Origin: Bacteroidales bacterium
GTDB lineage: Bacteria; Bacteroidota; Bacteroidia; Bacteroidales; Lentimicrobiaceae
Direction of reading: 5' to 3'
DNA length: 64,000 nucleotides
Assembly (NCBI GenBank): GCA_016709025.1
Contig: JADJEQ010000012.1
Span: 124,001-188,000 of the forward strand
Below the pieces are notes generated by a model. That model had not been told where the DNA came from. It made no database searches and worked only from the letters and a program-made list of their open reading frames with translations. Each line of letters begins with the position of its first letter. Position 1 is the stretch's first letter. Shown here one piece after another: positions 7,706-16,978 of the stretch. A program made the translations under genes and the position numbers.

Positions 7706-10231
7706 CTACATCGGATCCACATCTAACTGAACCCGTACTCCTTTAAAGTCGGGTAGTTCATGGAATTTTTCGATTTGGCGGGCAGTTTCAAATTTGAGCT
7801 GGGCAGCTTCTTTGCCCTTGCTGGTTTTCAGGATTATGTTTTTGATGTATTGATTCCGCACCCTCGAAACCATGGGATATTCCGGTCCGAGCAGGAATTT
7901 TCCAAAGTAAGGCTTGAGCATTCCTGCCAATACGTTGGCAGCCTTGTTAAGAATTTCGTATTCTTTATGACGCAGCGATACTTCGAGCAGCCGGAAGTAG
8001 GGCGGATATTTGAAAGAAAACCTGTCCCTGATCTGCTGATTGTACATTTCCTCATAGTTGTTATCAACAACCCATTGAAGCAGCGGGTGTTTGGGATTGT
8101 TTGACTGGATAACAACCAGCCCCTGTTTATTTTTACGCCCCGATCTGCCGCTGACCTGGGCCAGCATCTGATAGCTGCGTTCAAAAGCCCTGAAATCCGG
8201 GTAGCTCAGCAATCCATCTGCATACAAAACACCCACCAGGCTCACATTGTCGAAATCGAGTCCTTTGCTGACCATCTGAGTGCCAACCAGAATGTCAATC
8301 TTCCCGGTTTCGAATTCCCCGATGATTTTCTGGTATGCATATTTGGTGCGTGTAGTATCGAGGTCCATACGGCCAATTAACGCTTCGGGGAAAAGCACAC
8401 TCAACTCTTCTTCAACTTTTTCGGTGCCAAACCCTTTCATTTTCAGGGCAGGACTGCTACAATCCGGGCATTTTGAAGGGACCTGGACCGAATAGCCGCA
8501 ATAGTGGCATTTGAGCAGATTGATCTGTTTGTGGTATATCAGGGTAACATCGCAGTTAACGCATTGGGGTGTAAAATGGCAGGTATCGCATTCGATCCGG
8601 AGTGAAAAGCCCCGTCGGTTCTGAAAAAGGATCACCTGTTCTCCGGCTCCCAGTGCTTTAGTAACAGCATCAAGCAGTTGCACCGAAAAATGTGATTTCA
8701 TGCGGTGCTGCCGGGTTTCTTCCCTGATGTCAATAATTTTAATATCGGGCATCTGAAGTCCGCCATAGCGTTCATTCAGTTCGACAAAGCTGTACTTGCC
8801 CTGTTGTGTATTGAAATAGCTTTCGATGGAGGGTGTTGCCGAACCCAGCAAAACAGGGGCTTTATGGATTTGTCCCAGAATTGCAGCGGTATCCCTGGCA
8901 TTGTACCGGGGTGCAGGATCGTTTTGTTTATAGGATGAGTCGTGTTCTTCATCCACGATGATCAGTCCGAGGTCGGTAAAGGGGAGAAAAAGAGCCGAAC
9001 GTGCCCCGAGCAGGATTTTATAGGGTTGCTGTTCCGACTGACCGGCCAGTGGAAGATTGGCTTTGTTCCAGATTTCAACGCGCTCGGCTTCATTGTAACG
9101 CGAATGGTAAACCCCTACAGCAGCGCCGAAGAATTTTTGCAGTCGCTGAATAATCTGGGTAGTCAGTGCAATTTCAGGAAGCAAATATAACACCTGCTTG
9201 CCCTGCATCAACACTTCATCGATCAGCCTGATATAGATCTCCGTTTTCCCGCTTGAAGTTACGCCCTTAAACAAAACGACTTGATTTTCTGCAAGATGAG
9301 GTTTCAATTCATCATATGCTGTTTGTTGAGCCAGACTGAGTTGAACTTCAGCAGGTGACGAAATGGCATCATTGTGTAACAGTCGGCTGACATTGCGGGG
9401 ATAAGATTCAAGGATGCCCTTTTTAATGAGCCCGTCGAGCTGGGCGGCTGAAGCACCCGGAGACTTTAGTAACTCCGGCCTGCTAACTTCCTTTTCAGTT
9501 CCTGAAAAGCAACGCGACAGGCTTATGAAAGCCATCAGGACCTGCAACTGCTTGTATGCCTTTTTGTTCAACTTGTCCATCGCGGCATTCATTGCCTTCT
9601 CATCCCGGAAAGGTTCTGACAGCCGAATGCAGGTTTCTGTGCGTGGTTTATATCGTTCGGTAATCTCTTCCTCCACCCTTACAATGCCTTTTTCAATCAT
9701 TGTTTTCACCAAAGGGATGATCTTGGCAATTCCGATGATCCGGCTGATATCAGACAGGGTCAGGATTTTACGCATCTCAAGTGCTTCAACGATCTGAAAT
9801 TCGCGGTCATTCAAAACATCGTTGTCCTTAATGTATTCAGGGTCAAGAATTACGCGTGATTCACTGGCCAGTTTAAAGGCTGAAGGCAGAGCAGCGTTCA
9901 TCACCTCGCCGGGGGTGCACATATAATACCCTGCCATCCATTCCCACAGTGCAAACTGCCTGTCATTCACTACAGGCAATGGATCGATCACCGAAAGAAT
10001 GTATTTGATCGACATGACCTGCGGAGCCTTGTCGTGCACACGCCTTACCAGTCCGGTGTAGAATTTCTTTTTTCCGAACTGAACAACCACCCTCATGCCC
10101 GGTATAACCTGGTTGTTGAGCTCCTGCGGAATGCGATAGGTAAAATAACCTGCAACAGGCAGCGGTAAGAGGACTTCAGCAAACAGGGTGATGTATTCTT
10201 CGGGCATTTTCGGCAGATGAATAAAAGTCAA
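7706..10231 (-). CDS. priA: Primosomal replication-restart helicase PriA
   Basis: PriA recognises stalled or collapsed forks and reloads the replicative helicase. The 841-residue product is of normal length. It has the N-terminal DNA-binding domain, Walker A GVTSSGKT (323-330), the DEEH box (427-430), motif III GSATPS (463-468), and eight zinc-binding cysteines in pairs (548/551, 557/560, 575/578, 588/591). The C-terminal half carries helicase motifs such as GTQMVSKGLDF. An in-frame ATG at 10207 would also give a family-like start (MPEEYITLFAEV), so the true N-terminus may be eight residues shorter. It is transcribed alone, opposite to its neighbours. Confidence 0.97.
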   Translation of the reverse strand: MTFIHLPKMPEEYITLFAEVLLPLPVAGYFTYRIPQELNNQVIPGMRVVVQFGKKKFYTGLVRRVHDKAPQVMSIKYILSVIDPLPVVNDRQFALWEWMAGYYMCTPGEVMNAALPSAFKLASESRVILDPEYIKDNDVLNDREFQIVEALEMRKILTLSDISRIIGIAKIIPLVKTMIEKGIVRVEEEITERYKPRTETCIRLSEPFRDEKAMNAAMDKLNKKAYKQLQVLMAFISLSRCFSGTEKEVSRPELLKSPGASAAQLDGLIKKGILESYPRNVSRLLHNDAISSPAEVQLSLAQQTAYDELKPHLAENQVVLFKGVTSSGKTEIYIRLIDEVLMQGKQVLYLLPEIALTTQIIQRLQKFFGAAVGVYHSRYNEAERVEIWNKANLPLAGQSEQQPYKILLGARSALFLPFTDLGLIIVDEEHDSSYKQNDPAPRYNARDTAAILGQIHKAPVLLGSATPSIESYFNTQQGKYSFVELNERYGGLQMPDIKIIDIREETRQHRMKSHFSVQLLDAVTKALGAGEQVILFQNRRGFSLRIECDTCHFTPQCVNCDVTLIYHKQINLLKCHYCGYSVQVPSKCPDCSSPALKMKGFGTEKVEEELSVLFPEALIGRMDLDTTRTKYAYQKIIGEFETGKIDILVGTQMVSKGLDFDNVSLVGVLYADGLLSYPDFRAFERSYQMLAQVSGRSGRKNKQGLVVIQSNNPKHPLLQWVVDNNYEEMYNQQIRDRFSFKYPPYFRLLEVSLRHKEYEILNKAANVLAGMLKPYFGKFLLGPEYPMVSRVRNQYIKNIILKTSKGKEAAQLKFETARQIEKFHELPDFKGVRVQLDVDPM

Positions 10232-10479
10232 ATATACGAAGGTTTATCAGTACAATAGCCCGGTAAGTTAAAGAATCGCGCAAAGACGCCAGGGCGCAAA
10301 GAAATGATATTCAACTGTTTAAGATTCAAAATATTCATTCTATAAAGCATTGATATTCTTATCATTAAAAATGTTTAACGAAGTCTTGTCAGTATGGTTC
10401 GACCCTAAGGAACTTTTAGAATGATTTACAGGATTTCCCACGCATGAATTAATTTCGTCAGAAGACAGGCATAGCTCGG
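10232..10479. other. Intergenic region between divergent genes
   Basis: No gene is seen. Around 10276-10300 there is a GCAAAGACGCCAGGGCGCAA segment. I recall it as a dispersed low-complexity element in Bacteroidota, but there is only one copy here. Confidence 0.4.
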
Positions 10480-10507
10480 TTGGATTCACTGAAAAAATGT
10501 AACTTTG
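10480..10507 (+). promoter_or_regulatory. Candidate promoter of the zinc metallopeptidase gene
   Basis: TTG at 10480-10482 and TAACTTTG at 10500-10507 resemble the -33 and -7 elements of Bacteroidota promoters. The spacing of 17 bases is slightly short. The start codon follows 30 bases later. Confidence 0.4.
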
Positions 10508-10537
10508 GGTAGGTAATTTCATTTAAAAATAGCAAAT

Positions 10538-11377
10538 ATGCGCTGGATAGGAAGAAGAGGTAGCTCTAACGTAGAAGACCGCCGGGGAAGCAGCACGGGC
10601 AAGATGGTTGTTGGAGGCGGTATTGGAACCATTGTCATCGCCATCATTGTATTGCTGATGGGAGGTGATCCGGGTCAGATGCTGGGTGGGTTCGAAAATA
10701 CAGAAACGCAACCTGTTGAGGCTACTGCGGCAGAAGACTCTATGGCACAGTTTGTTTCGGTCGTGCTGGCTGATACGGAGGAGGTGTGGGCGGAAATCTT
10801 TGCCAATTCCGGTCAGACCTATCGGGAACCCAAACTGGTGCTTTTTCGCGGACAGGTTGAATCGGCCTGTGGTTTTGCCAGTGCCGCCAGCGGTCCGTTT
10901 TATTGTCCTGGTGATGAGAAGGTTTACATCGACCTCAGCTTTTGCGATGAGTTAAAAAACAGGTTTGGTGCTCCCGGAGATTTTGCCATTGCCTATGTGA
11001 TCGCGCATGAGGTCGGGCATCATGTTCAGAAACAGCTTGGTGTACTGGACGATGTGCAGGAAAAGCGGCAACAGCTTTCGGAGAGAGAGGCCAATAAACT
11101 AACGGTCAGGCTTGAACTTCAGGCCGATTTCTATGCTGGTATCTGGGCTTACCATGCTCAGCAGAAATTCAATATGCTGGAACCCGGCGATATTGAAGAA
11201 GCCCTGGGAGCCGCTTCTGCCGTTGGCGACGATCACCTTCAGATGCAATCGCAGGGCAGTATTGTGCCGGACGCATTTACCCATGGCACATCGGCGCAGC
11301 GGATGAAATGGTTTAAAAAAGGCTGGGATACGGGTGATCCGGGGCAGGGAGATACTTTTAGCAGGGGGGCTGTGTAG
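10538..11377 (+). CDS. Neutral zinc metallopeptidase, YpfJ/KPN_00257 family
   Basis: This 279-residue protein has the family architecture: a charged N-terminus with RGSSNVEDRRGSS, one membrane helix (about 24-42), and a periplasmic or extracellular protease domain. The zinc motif is HEVGHH (157-162), preceded by conserved stretches FYCPGDEKVYIDLSF and DFAIAYVIAH. The third ligand is probably in ELQADFYAGIWAYHA. Members are annotated as putative neutral zinc metallopeptidases; no physiological substrate is established. It stands alone, with a candidate promoter upstream and repeat DNA downstream. Confidence 0.92.
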   Translation: MRWIGRRGSSNVEDRRGSSTGKMVVGGGIGTIVIAIIVLLMGGDPGQMLGGFENTETQPVEATAAEDSMAQFVSVVLADTEEVWAEIFANSGQTYREPKLVLFRGQVESACGFASAASGPFYCPGDEKVYIDLSFCDELKNRFGAPGDFAIAYVIAHEVGHHVQKQLGVLDDVQEKRQQLSEREANKLTVRLELQADFYAGIWAYHAQQKFNMLEPGDIEEALGAASAVGDDHLQMQSQGSIVPDAFTHGTSAQRMKWFKKGWDTGDPGQGDTFSRGAV

Positions 11378-11792
11378 GCTTTAAGTTTAAAGTTTAAAGT
11401 AAAAAGTAAAAAGTAAAAGGAGTAAGAAGTAAGAAGGTGTGAGCGAAAGAGCGAGCAAGAGAAAAAAGGAGAGAGGGTGAGATGAGTAGTGAGTAGCGAG
11501 TAGTGAGTGCCCTTCGGCTTCGCTCAGTGACCAGAGAGTTAAAAAATTGACCGGGAGAAGAGCGCCTGAGAAACCGGATGACGGGAAATGGATTTCATTA
11601 TAAAATTGGCTTGTTTGTGATAAGACGGAAAGATTGAGTGCTAAACAATTCAGTTATTCTCCAGTTATTTACAAATACCGGAATTTATCATGACGCCGGG
11701 ATTGTCTGATCGCAAAAATGATCACGAAAAAACAGGCATAAATGTCAAAAATATAAGCTATTTATTTTATTAATCATATAGGAAACATACAT
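11378..11792. repeat. Intergenic region with short repeats and a dispersed element
   Basis: The region 11380-11440 consists of AAAGTTT, AAAAAGT and AGAAGTA units, followed by purine-rich GAGCGA and GAGTAGT units to about 11507. A minus-strand copy of the dispersed CTGAGCGGAGTCGAAG element lies at 11510-11529. The rest, to the ZIP gene, shows nothing I can name. Confidence 0.65.
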
Positions 11793-12608
11793 ATGAATCT
11801 TGAGTTTTTGCTTGAATACAATCCGGTGCTTTTGGCTCTTTTTGCTACCCTTTTCACCTGGGGTGTTACGGCGCTTGGTTCGTCTATGGTTTTTTTCTTT
11901 AAATCCATCAACAAAAAGGTAATGAATTCAATGCTGGGGTTTGCTGCCGGGGTCATGATTGCTGCAAGTTTCTGGTCACTGTTGAAACCCGCGATTGAAA
12001 TGGCGGAGGAAAACGGATCTGTTCCTTGGGTCCCGGCCGTTGTCGGATTTCTGGCAGGAGGCGCATTCCTGTTGCTTATTGATAAGATTCTGCCTCACGT
12101 TCATATGGGTTTATCGACAGACAAAGCGGAGGGTATTAAAACTTCATGGCAGCGAAGTGTATTGCTTGTTCTGGCCATAACATTGCACAATATACCCGAA
12201 GGACTTGCTGTTGGTGTTGCTTTTGGCGCGCTGGCAAATAACCCCGATACAGGTATGCTGGCCGGCGCTATTGCCCTGACCCTGGGTATCGGGCTTCAAA
12301 ATTTTCCGGAGGGTGCGGCTGTATCTGTCCCGCTACGGCGCGAAGGTTTTTCAAGGTTAAAGGCCTTTCATTACGGACAAATATCAGGAATTGTTGAGCC
12401 TGTAGCGGGTGTACTTGGCGCCTATCTTGTTTTAGTCATGACTCCCATGCTTCCATATGCCTTGTCATTCGCGGCCGGAGCCATGATTTTTGTGGTGGTT
12501 GAAGAACTGATTCCGGAATCGCAGACCGGTAATGAAACCGATTTGTCGACCATTGGGGCGATGCTGGGTTTTGCCACGATGATGGTGCTTGATGTTGCCC
12601 TTGGCTGA
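11793..12608 (+). CDS. ZIP-family divalent metal transporter
   Basis: This inner-membrane protein of 271 residues has about eight hydrophobic segments. The two metal-binding ZIP signatures are HNIPEGLAVGVAFG and, one segment later, NFPEGAAVSVPL, in which the usual His is replaced by Asn. ZIP proteins take up zinc and sometimes iron or manganese down the gradient. The order and length resemble the ZupT/GufA branch. The loop between helices three and four (DKILPHVHMGLSTDKAE) carries the expected His pair. It is a single-gene unit with no nearby metal regulator, so specificity cannot be told. Confidence 0.93.
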   Translation: MNLEFLLEYNPVLLALFATLFTWGVTALGSSMVFFFKSINKKVMNSMLGFAAGVMIAASFWSLLKPAIEMAEENGSVPWVPAVVGFLAGGAFLLLIDKILPHVHMGLSTDKAEGIKTSWQRSVLLVLAITLHNIPEGLAVGVAFGALANNPDTGMLAGAIALTLGIGLQNFPEGAAVSVPLRREGFSRLKAFHYGQISGIVEPVAGVLGAYLVLVMTPMLPYALSFAAGAMIFVVVEELIPESQTGNETDLSTIGAMLGFATMMVLDVALG

Positions 12609-12818
12609 AAATCAGACGATAAAGGGTTATTGATCTGGGAATAAAGTAAATTTATAACAGTTTTCGAAAACAACATCAGGTCAGCAATATCAAACATTGT
12701 TTTATCGGAATGCTACAAAGTCTTCTTCACATTGGAGACTTAAGACCTTTTCGCTTAATAAAACAGCAAATTAAAAAATAAGCCGGTTACCGGTAATTCG
12801 TTTTTTGGAAATGGAAGT

Positions 12819-13853
12819 TTACCTGATAACCATCTTTATTGTTTCGCTTTGACCTACCTCATTTACCAGGTGGCAGAAGTATACTCCCGGCTTAAGAAAT
12901 CCTTTTTCAATCCTGAATGAACTGCCATCGCGGGTGATAACCGGATATACCTGTTTACCCATCAAATTATAAACGTTTATGCATGTTTGCTCCGACTTTA
13001 TGGATTGAGAATCTGAAAAAGCCAGTATTGCAAAATCACTGAACGGGTTCGGCGATAATTCAATTCCTAATCTTCCTTGTTCCAATCCTTTTATGCCCAG
13101 AGAAACGTTCTGTCTCACCCATATCTGATGAAATGTGGATGGTGTTGTACAAGGATAATTGTCAACCTCCCATCTTTGTGTGCAAAACGGATCCTGACCC
13201 CCAAGGTACCAGTGGTAGGTTGACCCTGTCCATAACGGATATGCGGTCATTGCATAATCACCCATATTTGAAACTGTCATATCTATAGCAGCAGGCAACA
13301 TAGATGTGTGATCTGCAAGGGGCGTGAATGTCGAGCTGATTCCACCTGTAGATCCTACCCCTGTTTTAAAATAGGAAGTGGTACCCTCATGTGATGTTTT
13401 AAAATCAATCACCCGGTTATGATCTGTTGTATAGCCATAAAAACGGATTTCATCAAACGGAATAGCAGTCATCATGACTGTACCTGCATGGCCCCAGTAA
13501 ACTGTATTGCTTTCGTCAAAACCAAGAGCAGTCTCCCCCTGCAGTGGCAGGCTGTCAGTAAATACTTTCAATGCCGGATTGGTGTTTACCAGGTGGTTAT
13601 AATTCAACACAAGTGTCCATCCGCCTCCATCCGTTGTCATATCGCACTGGCAATCGGTTTCAGGCAACGGGCCGTCTCCGTCAGGATCGATTGTGTAAAC
13701 ACCGCTGGCAGCAGAAGGATTGAAAAAATGGATTTCACTGCAATTTCTCCGGACCTGGGCTTTCAGTTCGTTGAATTGGCACCCCAGCATAAACAATGCT
13801 GAAAGCATGAAAGGAACAATTCCTGCCAGCTTAACTTCTTTTTTGTTTTTCAT
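12819..13853 (-). CDS. Secreted fibrinogen-like domain protein with T9SS type A sorting domain
   Basis: The 344-residue product has a hydrophobic N-terminal signal (residues 9-25). It contains LFMLGC, which could be a lipobox, but also a plausible signal-peptidase I site at LKAQ. Residues 38-250 resemble a fibrinogen C-terminal or GGGW-type domain: NPSAASGVYTIDPDG, then CDMTTDGGGWTLVLNYN. Residues from about 265 form a T9SS sorting domain, with ELSPNPFSD, VYNLMGKQVY and KPGVYFCHLV as its typical strands. This shows the organism uses type IX secretion. The gene is the only secreted protein in the window with this sorting domain; the island further right uses another tail. Confidence 0.85.
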   Translation of the reverse strand: MKNKKEVKLAGIVPFMLSALFMLGCQFNELKAQVRRNCSEIHFFNPSAASGVYTIDPDGDGPLPETDCQCDMTTDGGGWTLVLNYNHLVNTNPALKVFTDSLPLQGETALGFDESNTVYWGHAGTVMMTAIPFDEIRFYGYTTDHNRVIDFKTSHEGTTSYFKTGVGSTGGISSTFTPLADHTSMLPAAIDMTVSNMGDYAMTAYPLWTGSTYHWYLGGQDPFCTQRWEVDNYPCTTPSTFHQIWVRQNVSLGIKGLEQGRLGIELSPNPFSDFAILAFSDSQSIKSEQTCINVYNLMGKQVYPVITRDGSSFRIEKGFLKPGVYFCHLVNEVGQSETIKMVIR

Positions 13854-14356
13854 TTTGTGGTGTTTAAAGAAGATTGATATTCATCGCCTTAATTTTTGCA
13901 GTCAACGGCAATCATTCGATCGATTTTTCCCCTAATCCTAACAATTGCATTGCAACCCCTTTATAGTAATTCTATGCTTTCCTGATGTTATCAGCAAAAC
14001 GGCAGGTTCTAAACTTTGTGGCTTTGGTAAGATCGCCAGGTTTCTGTTTTATTAAACTATTCAAATATCGGGAAAAGAAAGGGAGAAATGCAATAGGGGA
14101 GACAATTTAAATAGGGGAGAGAATATGAAAAATGGATAGCATCAAAATGTATAATTGCGAAAATTTTATTGAACAGCAAAAAGAAAATTGTGGAAATCTA
14201 AATTGGAAATCAAAGGGCACAACAAATTTTAAAAAAAGCTTTGGTCCTTTTTCCAGTAGAAAGATATGCTGTGTGATTGAGAATTATGTGAACGCTGAAG
14301 AATAAATCTTTACCAATTCACAAACCACTTGCAGAAGCAAAACGTTTGCTCAATTC
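13854..14356. other. AT-rich intergenic region
   Basis: These 503 bases separate two minus-strand genes. Purine-rich AGGGGAGA words occur at 14080-14125. A 57-codon plus-strand frame (14132-14305) lacks any recognisable feature and I do not call it. Nothing else is visible. Confidence 0.5.
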
Positions 14357-15571
14357 TCAGGCATTGCCACCATCTGTATCAACCGGAGGCAATCCTTCCT
14401 CAACCTGATACCTTGCCCGTTTACTCCCCTCGTACAGATCGAATCCGGCATAGCGGCATTCCAGTTGTCCGTTAAAGAGGATGTATTTTTTCATGGGTTT
14501 CAGGCCGATCATCTTCAGGGCCCTGAAGTCGGAGCTGATGACCCAGGCTTTGTAGCCCTTGAAGTTCTTTTTCAGGGCATCTCCCAGATCGCGGTAAAGC
14601 TGAATAATATCTTCAACCTGTATCCGCTCACCATAAGGAGGATTGCTGATCATAACACCGCCACCTGCCGGCGGGATCACTTCCTGGAAAGGGGAAACCC
14701 TCAGCTTGATTTCCTTCTCAAGGCCGGCCTGTTTCAAGTTGGCAGCGGCTGAGCGAAGGTTGGTGTTGGAGATATCGGAACCGATAATTTCATGTTCAAA
14801 TTCGCGTTGTGCCTCTAATGCCTCATTCTGAACGTCCTCCCACAGATCTTTGTCATAATCTTTCCAGTGCATAAATCCATATTCCTCGCGGTGCTGTCCT
14901 GCCGGAATATTCATGGCAATCATGGCGGCTTCAATCAGCAGGGTTCCCGATCCGCACATGGGGTCGATAAAGTTGGACTGCCCGTCCCAGCCCGAAAGCA
15001 GGATCATACCGGCAGCCAGAACTTCGCTCAGCGGAGCCTCGGCATTCGACACATGGTAACCACGTTTATGCAGCGAAGCACCCGAGCTGTCGAATGATAC
15101 ATCCACCTCGTCCTTGTACATATGAATGTTGATGCGGAAGTCAGGGTTCTCTAAATCAACGGAAGGCCTGATACCAGTCTTTTCCCTGAAACGGTCAACA
15201 ATCGCATCTTTAACCCGCTGCGAAACGAATTGTGAGTGTGTGAAAATCGAATATGCAATGGTAGAGTCGATGGAGAGCGTGCACGAATTGGTCATGTAAT
15301 CTTCCCACCGGATGGCCTTGATTTTGGTGTAGAGGTCCATTTCACTTTCAATACTGAAATGTTCGATGGGGACCAAAATCCGTAAAGCGGTTCTGCAATT
15401 GTAATTGGCAGCGTACAGCAGTTTTTTATTTCCTTCAAAGGCAACAGCACGGTTGAGCAGTTCAATATTGGCAGCACCGAGTGCAAGCAGTTCATTGGAT
15501 AGTATTTCTTCGAGGCCGGCAGGTGATTTGGCCAGCATTTTTATCATTGGTAAGCCTTCGTGCATCGACAT
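14357..15571 (-). CDS. THUMP-domain class I RNA methyltransferase (RlmL N-terminal type)
   Basis: The 404-residue protein has a ferredoxin-like/THUMP RNA-binding part (about 10-165) followed by a Rossmann methyltransferase. The SAM-binding motif is DPMCGSGT (203-210) and the catalytic N-P-P-Y motif is SNPPYGER (309-316), as in guanine-N2 methyltransferases of 23S rRNA (RlmL, modifying G2445 in E. coli). E. coli RlmL is fused to a second methyltransferase; here only the first half is present, as is usual in Bacteroidota. The likely start is the first ATG, but MIKMLAKSP at residue 9 is a good alternative. It is a single minus-strand gene. Confidence 0.9.
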   Translation of the reverse strand: MSMHEGLPMIKMLAKSPAGLEEILSNELLALGAANIELLNRAVAFEGNKKLLYAANYNCRTALRILVPIEHFSIESEMDLYTKIKAIRWEDYMTNSCTLSIDSTIAYSIFTHSQFVSQRVKDAIVDRFREKTGIRPSVDLENPDFRINIHMYKDEVDVSFDSSGASLHKRGYHVSNAEAPLSEVLAAGMILLSGWDGQSNFIDPMCGSGTLLIEAAMIAMNIPAGQHREEYGFMHWKDYDKDLWEDVQNEALEAQREFEHEIIGSDISNTNLRSAAANLKQAGLEKEIKLRVSPFQEVIPPAGGGVMISNPPYGERIQVEDIIQLYRDLGDALKKNFKGYKAWVISSDFRALKMIGLKPMKKYILFNGQLECRYAGFDLYEGSKRARYQVEEGLPPVDTDGGNA

Positions 15572-15942
15572 AGTTGGAGTCTTTTAAGGATTCAAGATTC
15601 AAAGATTCAAGATTCAAAGATTTGGAAGTCAGAGGTCAGAAGTCAGAGGTCGGAAGTCAGATGTCAGTAGTCAGAGGTCAGAGGTCAGAACCGCTTCTCA
15701 TACTTCATTATTCTTCATTCTTCATTCGTCACTCTATATTCGTCAACTCTATTCGTCATTGTGCGGGGGGGGCGCCCCCGGGGGGGGGGGGGGCGGGTTT
15801 TTAAATCTTTATTCGTCAATCGTCAATTGTAAAGTGTCATTCGTAATTCGACATTCGTACTGGGGTTTTTTTTAATCGTCATTCGTCAATCGTCATTCGT
15901 CTGTCACCCTGAGCGGAGTCGAAGGGCGTCATTCGTCATTTG
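15572..15942. repeat. Intergenic repeats with a poly-G tract
   Basis: From 15590 to 15690 the DNA repeats ATTCAAG and AGAGGTC units. From 15709 to 15760 and 15865 to 15950 it repeats CATTCGT and CATTCTT units. Between them, 15763-15797 is almost pure G/C, with runs of eight and fourteen G around a C5 run. A copy of the dispersed 20-bp element with paired CCC/GGG ends is at 15907-15926. There is no gene here. Confidence 0.75.
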
Positions 15943-16323
15943 TCATTCATTCAATTTATCCAAAAACCTTTGAGCATCCACAATGGTTCGACGATGGGTG
16001 CCTTCGCCGATCAGGCCTTTTTCATCGCGGGCAGTTACCCTGAAGAGCAGTTTTTTACCCTCCACTGCTTCAAGCACTGAGTCGCAAAATACCTTCATGC
16101 CCACCCGTGTGGCTTTTATATGAGTAATGCTGATTTCGGTACCCAGGGTAATATAGCCTTCCGGCAAATGATTCTGAACGCTGAGTTGGGCTGTTTTCTC
16201 CATCAGGCCAATCATGGCCGGGGTGGCGAAAACATCTATAAGGCCGGATCCGTAACGGGTAGCACTATCGTCCGGTCCGACGATCATTTCCTGGTATCCG
16301 GTGGTGCCTGGGGTGAGGTTCAT
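15943..16323 (-). CDS. FlK-like hotdog-fold thioesterase
   Basis: This cytoplasmic protein of 126 residues has a single hotdog domain. The residues expected for the fluoroacetyl-CoA thioesterase (FlK) family are present: Thr34 in VFATPAMIGLME, Glu42 in the same helix, and His68 in SITHIKAT, followed by the RVGMKVFCDSVL strand. Most members are not fluoroacetate-specific and are annotated as general acyl-CoA thioesterases. The substrate is unknown. The gene lies between two repeat-filled gaps on the same strand as its neighbours. Confidence 0.88.
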   Translation of the reverse strand: MNLTPGTTGYQEMIVGPDDSATRYGSGLIDVFATPAMIGLMEKTAQLSVQNHLPEGYITLGTEISITHIKATRVGMKVFCDSVLEAVEGKKLLFRVTARDEKGLIGEGTHRRTIVDAQRFLDKLNE

Positions 16324-16490
16324 GTTGAAGTAAAAAGTCTAAAGTAAAAAGTCTAAAGTATAAAGTGAAATGAAGTGAAGTGAGAAGTTCAATTTCCAAT
16401 TTCCAAGTTAAAGTCAGAAGTCAGAGGTCAGAGGTCAGAGGTCAGAAATCAGAAGTCAGAGGTCTGCAATCCGAAATCAGAAATCCGCAA
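16324..16490. repeat. Intergenic repeats (AAAGTCT and AGAGGTC units)
   Basis: Tandem AAAGTCTA/AAAAAGT units (16325-16385) are followed by AGAGGTC and AGAAATC units (16410-16495) that reach the stop codon of the OsmC gene. Confidence 0.75.
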
Positions 16491-16898
16491 TCAGAAATTA
16501 AACACCACCGTCTGAATCAATTCCGCTTTCAAACTTTGCGATACGGGGCAGAGTTTGGCACATTGCCTGATGATCTGCTTTTCACGATCGGTATAGTTAT
16601 TTGCCGGGAAGTCGAGTTCCACGATGATTTCGCTTACCCTGCGGGGATCAGAAGCCATGATTTTGGTAACCCTGGCTTTTGTTCCATCGATGTTAAATCC
16701 TGAATTGGCAGCCGAAATGCCCATAATGGTGATCATGCAAAGTCCCAGGGAAGTGGCAAGGAGGTCGGTGGGGGAGAAGGCGGATCCTTTGCCGTTGTTG
16801 TCGACCGGGGCATCGGTAACAAAAGATTGTCCTGATTTAACATGCGTGGCACGCAGTTGAAGATCGCCAATGTATTCCAGTTCAGAAGTAATTGCCAT
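16491..16898 (-). CDS. OsmC-family protein
   Basis: The 135-residue product has the OsmC/Ohr fold, whose members reduce organic hydroperoxides or handle reactive sulfur species. Visible landmarks are FSPTDLLATSLGLC with Cys54 at the start of the central helix, and two cysteines near CAKLCPVSQ (113 and 117), of which C117 matches the second peroxidatic position. I placed the start at the ATG at 16898 because MAITSELEYIG is family-like; the open frame extends 13 codons further upstream without similarity. A terminator of the preceding gene lies just upstream. Confidence 0.9.
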   Translation of the reverse strand: MAITSELEYIGDLQLRATHVKSGQSFVTDAPVDNNGKGSAFSPTDLLATSLGLCMITIMGISAANSGFNIDGTKARVTKIMASDPRRVSEIIVELDFPANNYTDREKQIIRQCAKLCPVSQSLKAELIQTVVFNF

Positions 16899-16935
16899 TT
16901 TTGTGGTTGTTTTCTGCAAAGGTAGTACATAAAAC

Positions 16936-16963
16936 AAAAAACCCCGCCAAAGCAGGGTTTTTA
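16936..16963 (-). terminator. Rho-independent terminator after the small secreted protein gene
   Basis: Read on the minus strand, an AAAACCCTGC / GCGGGGTTTT stem with a short loop is followed by a T-rich run. It ends the transcript of the 94-residue protein and isolates the OsmC gene. Confidence 0.75.
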
Positions 16964-16978
16964 TCGGGAATGGCGGAA

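Noticed and set aside
7504..7726. Open frame rich in PHAPCPM repeats
   Set aside because: It is the heptamer repeat read in codons; a 7-base unit gives a 7-residue period in any frame, and it overlaps the end of priA.
14132..14305. 57-codon plus-strand frame in an intergenic gap
   Set aside because: No recognisable feature, no promoter or coding-like composition, AT-rich surroundings; probably chance.
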